Assembly: GCF_012489685.1 (NCBI RefSeq)
Contig: NC_080046.1
Coordinates: forward strand, 29,503,881 to 29,567,880
Direction: 5' to 3'
DNA length: 64,000 nt
From: Lotus japonicus
Lineage: Eukaryota; Streptophyta; Magnoliopsida; Fabales; Fabaceae
The notes beneath the pieces are model-generated. The model was not told the DNA's origin. It searched no databases and saw only the letters and a list, made by a program, of their open reading frames with translations. The translations under genes and the position numbers were made by a program. Of the stretch, positions 12,257 through 24,138 are shown piece by piece (the stretch's first letter is position 1; each line of letters opens with the position of its first letter).

Positions 12257-12952
12257 GGCGGGCGAAATCGCGGGAAAATGAAAATTTCGCGATTCCGATT
12301 TTTGCAGCACGATCACCGAGAAATTCTAAGAGAGATTCTAGCGTCAGAATTCCAGAACTCAAAACAAATATCTAGGATTTGGGAAATACGATATCGAAAA
12401 ACTCAAAAGCGGTGTCGGTTAATCTGCCCCGAAAAACTACTTTTTGCTGTGATGCTCAAACGACAAAACTTCCAACTGAAGAAAGATTGGAAACGTCGAA
12501 ACAAGTCTGGCAACGCGGACGGAATCTTCGTTAGAAGTCCCGAATAGAAAAAGTCTTCATCCATTGCTCGAAAATAGGGTTTCGAAGCAAAGAAATTAGC
12601 GTCGGCGGACATCCGAAAAGTGAAACCTATCGTGCGTACAGTCCAGAGTTCCGAAATGAAACGCTGGTCGATGGAAAAATAAAGAGAATCTTTAAATTTT
12701 CCGAGAGTTCGAAATCTCACTCAAAACGTTGCTTTAAGAGCGAAATAGCCTATTCTGGACACGCTCGCCATAAGGCAGGTGTGCAGACGACTCGCACTAA
12801 CTCCGAAAACAGCTACGCAACATTCCTCAAGCAATTCCTGAACTTTCTTCTTCATTAATCTTTCTCAAATGTCAAACTCCTGTCACGCTTACACTATTTC
12901 TACGTGTGAGTCGGAAACTAGCTTGTTCTGAAAATCCAGGTCTTACAGATTA

Positions 12953-15900
12953 TCACAAAATAAAACTGGTTTTTGAGCACAAGTGATTTTGAGATCCTGC
13001 AGAAGATATAACAACCACTGAAGCTCACAGGTAGCATAAGCTAGTGCTCTATATTCTGCTTCACTAGAGGATCTAGATACAATAGCTTGCTTATTGGCAT
13101 TCCAAGAAACTAAAGACCTTCCAATGTAGAAACAATAGCCTGAGATAGATCTCCTTGTATCTGGACAGCCTACCCAATCAGCATCTGAATACCCTTGAAT
13201 ATTAATAGTGGAATTTCTGGGAAACAATAATCCCAATCCTGGTGAAGCCTTCAAATATCTGAGAACCCTTTGTGAAGCTTTGAAATGTCCAGCCATAGGA
13301 TTGCTCATGAATTGACTAAGTTGTTGTGTGGCATGAGAAATATCAGGCTTGGTAGTGGTGAGATATAAGAGCATGCCCACTAGTCTTCTATTGGCAGCTG
13401 GATCTTCATATGGCTCTCCTTGATCCATAGCTAATCTAACAGAAGGGTCAAGTGGAGTAGTAACTGGCTTACTACCTAAATTTTTTGTTTCTTAAAGTAG
13501 ATCAAGACAGTACTTTCTCTAACAAAGAGAAATCCCTGAAGTGGAATGAGCAACTTCAAGACCAAGGAAATATTTCAGTACTCCTAAATCCTTGATTCCA
13601 AATGCCTGATGAAGAGAATCCTTGTCTGACTGAAATTCTCTCATGGTGTTACCAAACAGAATCACATCATCCACATATACTAATAAGCCTGTGAAATTTG
13701 TGTTTTGAAACTTGACAAAAAGAGAGTGATCTGATGCAGTTTGAGTAAAACCAAGACCTTGCAGATGAGAAGACAACTTTTCATACCATTTTCTGCTAGC
13801 TTGTTTAGGTCCATAAAGGGACTTCAACAATTTACAGACTTGATTTAGTTTTCCTGAGTGAACTCCAGCAGGTATGCTCATGTATACATCCTCATCAAGA
13901 GTTCCATGTAAGAAAGCATTGTCTACATCAAGTTAATGTAGAGGCCAATTTTGTGCAGCAGCCAAAGCCAAGATTACTCTCACTGTTGTTAACTTTGCCA
14001 CTGGAGATAATGTATCAAAATAATCCAAACCTTCAATCTGATTGTACCCTTTTGCTACTAATCGAGCTTTGTATCTTGCTAGAGTACCATCTGCATTCCT
14101 CTTTATTTTGTAAACCCACTTACTGCCTATTAGCTTTATTCCAACAGGTAAGTCTACTAGTTTCTAGGTTTCATTCTCCTCTAGTGCTTTTATTTCTGTT
14201 TGCATAGCATGCTGCCAATGTGAGTGTTTATTTGCCTCTGCAAAGCTAGTTGGTTCTTGATCTTCAGAAATGTTGAAAGCATAAGAATTGTGTGCTGAGG
14301 AAAGTTTGTCATGAGAGTAGCAGTGAGTAATGCTATGTGCAGTACTACTCCTTGTAGGCAAAGCATTGCACTGAAAATTCTCCAGATAACTAGGTCTTTT
14401 AAGTGGTCTGGTGGACCTTCTTATTGCTGTGGTGGTGTCATCTGTAGATAGATCAAGAGATCTTGGATGATGTGGTGTTGAATCTGATACTTGTGTATTG
14501 CCAGCTAATTCTCCTCTTTGGAGTCCAGTAGGATCACTAGGTGAGACACTTGGCAAAACTGTGATCTCATTGTCAGCAATTAGTTCATCTCTCTGATCTT
14601 TAATAGAATCAGATGCACCCTTGTCTTCATCTTTGAGAACTAATGGTGTCTCTGCATTATCAACTGTATCACCCTGTGATTGTAGATCCAGACAATTCCA
14701 TGAGATCACTCTTGCACCTTTATAAGGTAAAATGTGCTCATGAAATACTACATCCCTGGAGAGAAAGACTTCATGAGATGTGAGATCCATTACCACATAG
14801 CACCTTGCTTGTAACCCAGAAAAATGCACCTCCTGGCTCTAGGATCTAATTTAGATCTGTTAGTAGCTAAAGTATTAGCAAAACAAAGAGAGCCAAAAAC
14901 TTTTAGCATTTCCAGGTCTTCTCTCTCTTGATATAACAGTTCATAAGTGACTTGTCTTTTAGTAATTTGCTTGGTATTCTGTTCATGAGAAAGACAGCAT
15001 GAAGAACTGCATAACACCACATCCTTTTAGGTAACTTGGATTGAAATAATAGTCCTCTGGATATATTCAAGATATGCTGATGTTTCCTCTCAACCCTCCC
15101 ATTCTGATGAGGGGTATAGACACAAGAAGTGTGATGAATGATACCATTAGCAGAATAGAAAAGAGGAAGTGAAAATTCTGGACCATTATCACTGCAGATT
15201 GTTTTAATAGCATGTCCAAACTGAGTCTTTATCAATGCTACAAAATTCTTAACCTGTTGTTGGACTTCTCCTTTGTGCTTGAGCAACACAATCCAAACAA
15301 ACCGACTATAATCATCCAAGACAGTAAGAAAGTACTTATGACCATGAACAGAAGCTTGAGCAAGAGGACCCCAAATGTTCATGTGAACTAAATCAAAGCA
15401 CTTCTGAGCATTATTAAGGCTAATAGGAAACATTTTCCTTTTCTATTTTGCCTGATGGCATATATCACAAACAAGAGATTTGCTAATACTAATAGAACTA
15501 TGCATAGACTGTAAAGCTAATACTCTATTATGAGATAAATGTCCTAACCTGAAGTGCCATAATGCACCAGGTGGAATGACATGACTAATGCCATTTATTT
15601 CAAGATTTGAACTATGCTGAATAGAAAAGCAGGTACTAGAAGGGGTGGTAACTACTAGATGGTAAAGTTCATCAGCTTGTAAACTACCCAAACCAATCTT
15701 CCTCTTGGTTTCCACTTCCTGGACAAAACAATGAAATGCACCAAAAAAAACATCAAGATTATGTCCTTTGGCTAGCTTGTGCACTGAAACTAAGTTATAA
15801 TTAAATTCAGGCACAAACAAAACATGTGTTAACAAGATTGATTTTGTGATTCTGACTGTGCCTGCATGACTAGTTCTGATTGCAGTACCATTAGGCAACT

Positions 15901-16441
15901 TCACATTAATTGGCTTGATCTTAGTGAGTGTATCAAAACACATTTTGTTAAAGCATATATGGTCATTAGCACCAGAATCTATAATCCAATCTCTACTATC
16001 ATATTGTTGGTAACAAGATAAAGCAAGAGGATTACCATGCCCTGAAGTATCCCCTTCACAAGCTGCAGCTTTCACTACATGATTCATTGTTGCATTGTTA
16101 CTCTCAGCTGATTTCTTGGATGTACTAACTTGCTGAATCATTGCTATGATTCTCTTGTACTGATCTGCAGTAAAAAGCTCCTCATTATCCCTCTGTGAAC
16201 AAGCATCATCCTCAGGATCTTCAGTATCATAACTCCTTGCAGTATTATTGACCTGACTAGTACCATTAGAACCATATCTGTTGTTGAAAGTTGTTGGATA
16301 ACCATGCAATCTATAGCACACATCTACTGTATGTCCTGATTTCTTGCAGTGAGTGCAAAACTTTCCTATGTTTCTGTAGGAAGAACCACCAGATTGTCCT
16401 CTTCCATATGGTGGTTTCTTCCCTTCTTCTGCAGCATTCAC
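12953..16441 (-). pseudogene. copia-1 gag-pol remnant
   Basis: Read leftward from 16441: a Gag zinc knuckle CTHCKKSGHTVDVC, a protease with the DSG triad (WIIDSGANDHI), a GAG-pre-integrase region, integrase with HMNIWGP and DNGPEF blocks (15433-14903), a frameshift into 15020-14790, reverse transcriptase with an intact YVDD (13881-13519), and RNase H (13428-12953). Stops interrupt it near 14164 and 13930 and between 13519 and 13428. The frame starts with a short VNAAEEGKK sequence and lacks the usual 200-300 residues of Gag before the knuckle. The sequence beside the right LTR (40986-41000, minus) reads ATGGTGAAT, which joins naturally to it, so copia-1 may already have lost most of gag. Non-functional. 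Confidence 0.85.
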
Positions 16442-17318
16442 TGTAATTCAGGTTCCCTCTGATACGATTGTCCTGCACGATGCTGGGACAAGAGGTTTGA
16501 CAACCGCTTAACAGTAAAACAAACCTTTACAACAGAAACAATAACACACAGTAATTGTTAACCCAGTTCAGTGAAAAACTTTCACCTACGTCTGGAGGGT
16601 TTGCACCCAAAGAAAGGAAATCCACTATCTCAAGATTCAGGAATTACAGACACTCATGAACAACTCAGTTCATAGTTCACTTCCTAATCTACCCAGTGTA
16701 TTTCTACTTAGAATCTCAACCTAAGTATGAGAGCCCTCTCACTTTCTCTCAATCACTGCCACAGTGATTGGTGAACACAATGAACAATCAGAGTTTGAAT
16801 GCAATCAAACAACACATAACCCTTCTTTGCTTTATAGAATCAGTGAGCAAAGATGATTCACAATTAACAAAGGACAAAGCACAATAACAAATCCTAAAAC
16901 ACTCGATCTCTCTCTATCAGCTTCGGTAGTCTTCATGTTTTAGGTCTTCATCCTTTTATAAACTTCAGCAGCGGTAGCATGGGCTTTAGAGTTGGCACGG
17001 GCTGAAGAAACAGATTACTGTAACAACAATTCAAAACGCAATCTTGATAGATTTGGTTTCTTATTGCACAAGTAAAGATAGAAACCAATCTTTTAACAAA
17101 GATTGTTTCAACAAATAACAACCCAACAATTAAAACCCTTCTGGAATAGCTACTTGCTCCTCAAGTAACTCAAAAACATATCTTCAGTAAATCTTCAGAG
17201 GGCCCACAACAGAAACACAAGCTGAGGACTGATGCCCTAGCTTCACGGAATCAGATGCCACGGCATCTGCTTCGACAATCGGTTGTTTTGACAAAATGCA
17301 TGACAACATGTTCCAACA
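16442..17318 (-). repeat. SIRE-type 3' LTR
   Basis: On the minus strand the LTR starts TGTTGGAACATG next to the polypurine tract at 17319. The far end is uncertain: plus-strand TG occurs at both 16442 (TGTAATTCAGG) and 16460 (TGATACGATTG). No second copy is in the window to fix it. Confidence 0.65.
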
Positions 17319-17914
17319 ATCTCCCCCTTTGTCAAATTTTGTCTAAAACAACACATAGCCAGAGAGGATAAAAACTAGAGAATCAATTCTCCCCCTTAAA
17401 CATTGCTCCCCCTCACATGATGCATCCATACCAACAACTTAGCATAGTTGTAAGAAAACACTTAGCAACAACAATACTAACAGAAGTACTATCAATCCTT
17501 AGCATATGATGACTTTACAGTTGATCAGCTTGAACTTCAACAATCCAGAAAATTAACAGAAGTTACTTGCACATAAGCTAACCTCATAAAGCTAAGCTAA
17601 GCTAGCCACATAAAACCAGAAGATGCAACTTGAAACAAACAAAGCCATGTCTTGAACTTGTCTTCAGAGCAAAGCTAACACTAGCAAAACACACATAATC
17701 TTCACAGAAGCAAAGCAACTTCACAGTAGTAACATAGGTCTTCACAGCAGTCGCACAAAATATTACAGACCATAGAGCAGATAGAATCTTCAATCAAACT
17801 GCTTCAAACCTTCAATCAAACTGCTTCAAACTACTCCCCCTTTTTAGCACAAATTTGCAAAGGGTGCACGAATACATCCAAAAACAAAAGAAAATAGCAA
17901 AAGAACATAGCAAA
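17319..17914 (-). other. SIRE-type 3' untranslated region with polypurine tract
   Basis: It begins with the complement of AAAGGGGGAGATTG, the plus-strand primer of the element. The rest is AT-rich, non-coding sequence between the env-like stop and the LTR, with a small repeat of CAATCAAACTGCTTCAAAC near 17790-17830. Confidence 0.55.
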
Positions 17915-20020
17915 CTAGTCTTCAGAACTGGAATCCTCCCCAGACCCTTCTGCACTTTCCTTTGCACTCTCTTCAGATCCTTCCTCCTCTTCATTGCTCT
18001 CATTCTGAGCAGCTGTAGCAGCAGCACTTTGCTCACCACCTTGACGTTCTTCTTCTTGGAGCTTGAGCAGCAAAGCATCAACTTTGAGCTTCCTGGCAGT
18101 GCTCACCCTGATTGTCTCCTGCAAAGCCTTAGAGACTTCCTGTAATTCAGCAATTATGGCCTGAGTGCCAGATTCAGTCACAGGAGGGGCAGATGTCCTG
18201 CTGCTTGGCATAGCAATGTCTAGGACATGTGGCTCCATAAATAAACGTTGATCCAAGGTGATTGGAACACCACGAGACATAGCCACTTCATCAGCCCTGA
18301 GAATCTAAGGATGCTGCTTAAGAATGATCTCAGAGATAAGGGAAGGAAATGAAACAGGCAGCTTCACAGCACAAGTATCCGCATGCTTCAATGTCTGCTC
18401 AAACACAAAAGTTCCAAAATCAAAAGCAATAGACTTGCCTATCCTATAGATCAATTTGGCAAGCGTTGCAGAAACACCAGAGGTATGCTAAGTAGGAACC
18501 CAAGTCACAGCACCAATCCTATTAAGGATATCATACTTCACACTAAGATTTCCAGTAGACAACAACTTCTTGCTGGGCCACTTCTTCACATAACCAGCAG
18601 TAAGTTCCTTGGCCACATCATCCATGGACACTTCTTCATCAACAAATTCAATAGCACTTCTGCCAAGTGCTTGATTGATCACAGCAGGTGAGAACACAAC
18701 ACATTAAGCCCTCACATAGACTTTCCTGAATTCTGCACTATCTGGAAGTCCAACATCAAGAGAGAGATTCACCAAGAACTCTCTCACAAGCCTCTCATAG
18801 CACCTTCCAACATTCTGAATTGTCTTCATCAGACCAGCCTTCTCAATAAGAGCAATAACATCCTTACACTCAAGAACATCAGGGCCAACTTCCCTTTCCT
18901 TGGCCATTCTCCTTTTGCAAACAAACTTCCACTTCTGAACATTATCTTCTAAGTGAAAGGACACTCTATCAATAGGAACAACAGGAACATTTTGAGGAAT
19001 ACGCTTACCAGAAAACTTCTTTTTCTCAGAGGATCGAATGTCATGAACATCGACTTCAACATCTGACTCAAAGTCTTTAACTTCAACTGGAATTTTCCTC
19101 TTCTTCTTCTCACTGGGAGTCTTGGCTTCCTTTTGCTTTCCCTTACTCTTCACATTGGCCTGTCGTGACTTGTAGGTTATAGGTGAAGACTTAGATTTCT
19201 TTGATGGAGTAGGAGTAACTTCAGGAGAAGAAACCCTTCTTTTCTTCTTCATCCTCGCAGCAACACTATCAGCAAAGGACTCAGTCAGAGGAACATCATC
19301 AGAATCATCATCAGAGATGTCCTGAACAGAGGCTGGAGCCTGGATTGGCTCTTCAGAATTGGTACCCTCAGAGTTACCATTCTTTGGATCAGCATCCTTC
19401 GAAGAGGATGAAACAGGGATATCAGGCTGGGTAGCATTGCCTGAATCTTCATGAGAAGTGGAATCCTTCCCATAATTTTCTTGAGCATAACTTTCCTTAG
19501 ACCCAGATGTCTCAACATCAGGCACAACATCAGGAGGCGATTTCACAGGAGAATCTTCATCATTGATTTTCTCTTCGTCGGGAACTTCTTCAAGGATAGG
19601 AACATTTGTGGGTTCCCTGTTCTTGACCTGTGATTTGTAGACCTTACACGTGGGGTTTCTTCATCTCATCTTCTTAGGAGCTTTCTTGGACACAGAAGAT
19701 GGTTGAGACGAATCATTCTTCAAACCCATACACTTGACTCCTTTAGCAGTTCTTTCAATCTTGGCCTTGACAGATTCCTTCTTTCCTGAACTTTGAGACA
19801 TGATGAATCGAAAGCAAACACAAACAGAGTACAGAACAATGAGCAAAATTTGCAAATGAAAGATGATAAGTCTTGAAGAAGATAGATGCACAAGCGGTTG
19901 AGAGAACACAATTTGCCCGTTGGAGGTAGTTATAGGATAAGTGAACCATGAAGTAACTTTCTCTCTGCTGATGTCACAACGGCAGTTAATGATGATCAAA
20001 AATAAACTAGCCGTTAACAC
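17915..20020 (-). pseudogene. Envelope-like / plant-transposon-protein frame of the SIRE-type element
   Basis: A degraded frame lies between pol and the 3' LTR. It starts at about 19801 with MSQSSGKKE, is very Lys/Ser/Glu-rich in the middle (19546-18960, several KKKR clusters), then holds a conserved globular domain (about 18960-18300; RCYERLVREFLVNLS, VVFSPAVINQALGR). A C-terminal Glu/Ser-rich coiled-coil-like tail ends at 17915. The globular part resembles the domain often annotated as putative plant transposon protein and found in env-like frames of Sireviruses. Stops break it near 18704, 18488 and 18304, with frame changes near 19640. No clear signal peptide or membrane helix remains, so a real envelope role is not supported by this copy. 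Confidence 0.7.
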
Positions 20021-20038
20021 ACTTGGGCATGCTAACTG

Positions 20039-23000
20039 CTATGCATCAAAAAGACAAATCCCTAGATTGCCTCTTAATTTTTCAAAGGTAATTGCATCAA
20101 GAGGTTTTGTGAAAATATCAGCTAACTGCTTGTCGGTTGTAACATGCTCCAAATTGACAATTTTATCCTCCACCAAATCTCTAGTGAAATGATGTCTAAT
20201 GTCAATATGCTTGGTCCTGCTATGCTGTATGGGATTCTTAGAAATATTAATTGCACTGAGATTGTCGCAGTATAATGTCATGACATCCTGTTCAACATTA
20301 TACTCTTTCAGCATTTGCTTCATCCACATGAGTTGAGTACAACTACTTCCTGCTGCAATATACTCTGCTTCAGCTGTAGACAATGAGACACAATTCTGCT
20401 TCTTGCTAAACCATGAAATCAAATTATTTCCCAAGAAGAAACATCCACCAGATGTGCTCTTTCTATCATCTGCACTTTCTGCCCAATCTGCATCACAGAA
20501 TCCAACTAAAGAAGAATTTGAATCATGAGTATAGAGAATACCATAGTCACTTGTGCCATTGATGTACTTGATAATTCTCTTGACCTGTAGCAGATGACTT
20601 GCCTTAGGAGCTGCTTGGTATCTTGCACATACACCAACTGCAAAGGTAATATCTGGTCTGCTAGCAGTAAGATACAACAAGCTTCCAATCATGCTTCTAT
20701 AGAGACTTTGATCAACATCTTCTCCTTGCTCATCCTTGGACAGTTTGACGTGTGTAGCAGCAGGAGTTCTCTTGTGACCATCCATTTCAAGGCCAAACTT
20801 CTTGACTAAGCCTTTAGCATACTTACTCTGTGATATGAACATAGAATCCTCCATTTGCTTGACTTGTAGCCCTTTGTCATTCTTCACAAACAAAGTTTTA
20901 TCAATTCCACCCTTACAGTAACCATTGCTTACAAGGAACTCAGTTAACCTTTCATACCAAGCCCTAGGAGCTTGCTTCAAGCCATACAAGGCTTTCCTCA
21001 ACTTGTACACATGATCTGGATGATGTGGATCTGTAAATCCTTTAGGTTGTTCAACATAAACTTCTTCACTCAAATAGCCATTTAGAAAAGCACTCTTCAC
21101 ATCCATCTGATAAAGTCTGAACTTCGAGAGACAAGCAACACCTAACAAGAGTCTTATAGATTCCAGTCTAGCTACTGGAGCAAAAGTCTCATCAAAATCA
21201 ACTCATTCTATCTGAGTATATCCTTGAGCAACTAGCCTTGCTCTATTCCTTGTGACTGTTCCAGTTTCATCTGACTTGTTCTTGAAGATCCACTTGGTGC
21301 CTATGATGTTTACTTCTTCAGGCCTACGCACTAACTCCCACACTTCATTTCTCCTGAACTGCTCTAGCTCCTCTTGCATAGCATTTATCCAGTATTCATC
21401 AGTGAGAGCTTCATTTACATTCTTGGGTTCTATCTTAGAGATGAAACAACTGTGAGCAATCATACTTCTGGATCTGGTAGTCACCCCTTCTTGAAGATTA
21501 CCAATAATGTTTTCTTGAGGGTGATTCTTCTGAACCCTGATTGATGGAGCTTTGTTTGATGGGATATCTTTGTCTTCCTTTTCATCAGCACTTGTTTCCG
21601 ACTCATTGTCGAGGGCGGTTGCTGGAGTATCGGCTGGAACATCAGCACCATCATCATCTTCATTCAAAACAGCCTCTTCCTTCTTGCTTGGTTCATCATC
21701 CACAGTCACATTCACAGATTCCATCATGGTCATTGTGCGAGAATTAAAAACTCTGTAAGCTTTGCTGTTCATAGAATACCCCATGAAAATTCCTTCATCA
21801 CTTCTTGGATCAAGCTTCCTCCTAGGATCACGATCTGCAAGAATATAGCATTTACTTCCAAATATATGAAAGTATTTTACAGAAGGCTTTCTACCTTTCC
21901 ATAGCTCATACTGTGTAGAGGATGTCCCTGCCCTGATGGTGACTCTGTTGTGTATGTAACAAGCAGTACTCATAGCTTCAGCCCAGAACTGGTGTGGAAC
22001 CTTCTTAGCATGCAACATTACTCTAGCTGATTCCTGGAGAGTTCTATTTTTCCTTTCAACAATTCCATTCTGTTGTGGAGTGATGGGGGCAGAAAACTCA
22101 TGGTTAATACCTTCTGTTCCACAGAACTCCAAGAATTTTGAATTCTCAAACGCCCTTCCATGATCACTTCTGATTCTCACAATCACACAATCCTTCTCAT
22201 TCTGAAGTCTCAAACATAGGTTCTTGAATATTTCAAAAGTCTCTGATTTTTCTCTCATAAATTCAACCCATGTATACCTTGAAAAGTCATCTACACAGAC
22301 AAACACATACCTTTTTCCTCCCAAGCTTTCAACCTGCATGGGACCCATGAGATCCATGTGAAGCAATTCCAGAACCTTTGTCGTGGTCTGATGCTGGAGC
22401 ATCTTGTGAGACACTTTCGTTTGCTTACCAATCTGACATTCTCCACATAGCTTTCCTTCTCCCAAGCTCAAACTAGGCAGCCCTCTTATTGCTTCATCAG
22501 CAATAACTTTTTGCATGCTCCTGTAGTTGAGATGTCCTAGTCTTTGGTGCCATACATTCACCTCATCTTCTTTGGTTAACAAACATCTAGAAACATGAGC
22601 TTTTTCTTCTGATGTCCACATATAACAGTTGTCTTTTGATCTGATTCCTCTCATCACAATTTTGTCATCATCAGTGGTCACGACACATTCTATTTTATTG
22701 AACTTCACATCATACCCTTGGTCACACAGTTGGCTTATGCTGATCAAATTTGCAGTTAAACCATTGACAAGTAACACATTATTCAAGCTAGGAGATTCTG
22801 TGCTAACAAGCTTTCCTACTCCCTTGATCTTTCCTTTATCTCCATCTCCAAAGGTAACATAGTTGGTTGAGTGACTTCGGATGTCTTGTAAAAAACTCTT
22901 ATTCCCTATCATGTGCTTTGAGCAGCCACTATCAAAATACCAGTCTTCCTTTGATGATGCTCTGAAAGATGTGTAGGCTACCTGACATTTGATTTCACCC

Positions 23001-23221
23001 TTGGGCTTCCATAGCTGCTTCATCTGAATAGGCTTTGAAGACTCGATATTATTGTGCACCTGATGATAGCCATATAACTTGAAGCAGTAGGGCTTTATAT
23101 GACCATTCCTACCACAGTAGTGACACTTCCAAGGCACAGTTTTGCCAGACTTAAGCTGAGAGTTCACATGCTGAGACGCGAGCAACAATAAATAAGAAAA
23201 AAAGGGGGTCAGTAGCAACAT
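20039..23221 (-). pseudogene. SIRE-type gag-pol, reverse transcriptase missing its catalytic box
   Basis: Read leftward: Gag zinc knuckle CHYCGRNGHIKPYC, protease DSG (YFDSGCSKHM), GAG-pre-integrase (HQRLGHLNYRSM), integrase core (HMDLMGP, RSDHGRAFEN, QQNGIVERKN), then reverse transcriptase and RNase H ending at 20039. A stop (TGA) at about 21200 splits the RT after AQGYTQIE. Downstream RT keeps FLNGYL and [15 protein letters not shown], but the sequence jumps from KNDKG to LQVKQMED at about 20869. The roughly 50 residues that normally lie here, including YVDD, are missing in frame. RNase H (SDD-free copia type, TAEAEYIAA) is well kept. The first residues (before SQHVNSQL, 23172-23221) come from the neighbouring element. 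Confidence 0.87.
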
Positions 23222-23258
23222 AAGGGATAGGAAAGAAAATAGAAATGATAAAAGTAAA

Positions 23259-24138
23259 CTATAAGTGACCTAGATATTTGGGTGTCCTTGAGACGCGAGC
23301 ACCCTCAAGGACTGTTGAGCAGTCAAGAACAGGAAGTGGGGCGAGGAGATTCAAAAGGGCTTTGTCGTTGGCAGACAAAGATTCTTCTGAAGGATCGGTA
23401 ATCCCATTAGGCTTCTCCGTCAAGTAAAGGGGAAAAAGGGCAGTCCCGTCCCTAAGGGTGAAGGCCTCTGGATAGGCGGGGTGAACCGCCACGCGGAAGT
23501 ATCTTTGGGCAAAAGAAGACTTGGCGTTACTTTTATGAGGATTCAAGCATTTACGGCCAGCCCGGGCCTTTAAAGAAATCCACCCTTTATTTTTGATGGA
23601 CTTGGGGTCAACATCGTAGAGGTAAAAGAAGCTGGTGGGGGATGGGGCGGTGCCAACAGCGGCGCACAAGATCTCAAAGCACCGGATGAAGGCCCAGGCA
23701 TTGGGGTGAAGTTGGCAAGGAGCCGCGTTGATATCACGGAGAACGGTCTGAATGAAGGGCGAAAAAGGAAGTCTGACTCCAAGCTCGCCAAACATATACT
23801 CATAGGCAAAAAAGAAATGAGATCCCTTTACATCGCCGTCGGCCCTGTGAAGCCAGGGGCGGTCTTCAGCACTACAGGGCCAAATCCGAAGTTTGGCGTT
23901 TATTTCGTCATCATCAGACAAACCGCCAAGGCTACTTACGAATTCCACGATAGTCTCCCTATCCTGGAAAACGGAAGGTTGGTCAATGGCCTCGTGTGAG
24001 GGCGCTATTTGGACTGGAAGGGGCAGGGTATTGAGGGATCTCCGGGACCTCTAAACGGAGGCCGCCGGCTGCGGTAGAGTCAGGATCACTCCCAGAAGAA
24101 GAGGAGGTGTGATTAGGGGAGTTAGGGTTTGAAGCCAT
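23259..24138 (-). pseudogene. Putative gypsy-type transposon protein (PF04195-like), frameshifted
   Basis: The start codon at 24138 gives MASNPNSPNHTSSSSG, an acidic/Ser-rich lead, then runs to a stop near 23985. One base out of frame, the protein continues without stops from about 23990 to 23259 (229 codons from the internal Met at 23948). The body contains FFFAYEYMFGELGVRLPFSPF and HPNAWAFIRCFEIL, the typical signature of the plant domain PF04195, function unknown. A single indel near 23985-24000 therefore broke the gene. The solo LTR at 24195 lies 57 bp upstream of the start codon. Codon use is GC-rich compared with the copia elements nearby. Confidence 0.7.

Larger units (their letters stand above)
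2304..12947 (-). mobile_element. Complete non-autonomous Ty3-type element with 3.6-kb LTRs
   Basis: LTRs of exactly 3,608 bp (2304-5911 and 9340-12947) enclose a 3.4-kb interior. The TSD GATTA is perfect (2299-2303 and 12948-12952). The PBS is the complement of GCTCTGATACCA at 9325-9336 (initiator Met tRNA). The polypurine tract is the complement of ACTCCCCTCC at 5914. Every reading frame in one LTR recurs identically 7,036 bp further on, so the LTRs are identical or nearly so and the insertion is young. The interior holds a gag fragment with zinc knuckles and only wreckage of pol, so it must have moved using another element's enzymes. The interior 3' end resembles the Tekay-like chromovirus at 30470. 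It lies in the RNase H region of copia-1. Confidence 0.88.
9340..12947 (-). repeat. Long-LTR family, copy c (5' LTR)
   Basis: Same 3,608-bp length as 2304-5911 with a constant offset of 7,036. All compared stretches are identical, including the 34-bp array at 10193-10328 and the TATA box at 12249-12256 (minus). The TSD GATTA follows at 12948. Confidence 0.9.
16442..23171 (-). mobile_element. SIRE-type Ty1/copia element, 5' truncated
   Basis: A minus-strand copia element with one LTR (about 16442-17318), a purine tract AAAGGGGGAGAT directly inside it, an env-like frame (17915-20020) between pol and LTR, and pol at 20039-23171. This order (gag-pol-env-like-LTR) and the purine tract are typical of Sireviruses. 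The gag N-terminus, PBS and 5' LTR are missing: the sequence changes at about 23172 into the 3' region of another element. No TSD can be shown. The hexamer ATTCAC before 16442 recurs at 40986-40991, on the far side of the chromovirus. Confidence 0.8.

Noticed and set aside
21252..21758. Plus-strand frames in the SIRE element
   Set aside because: Shadows of the minus-strand pol frame with no homology.
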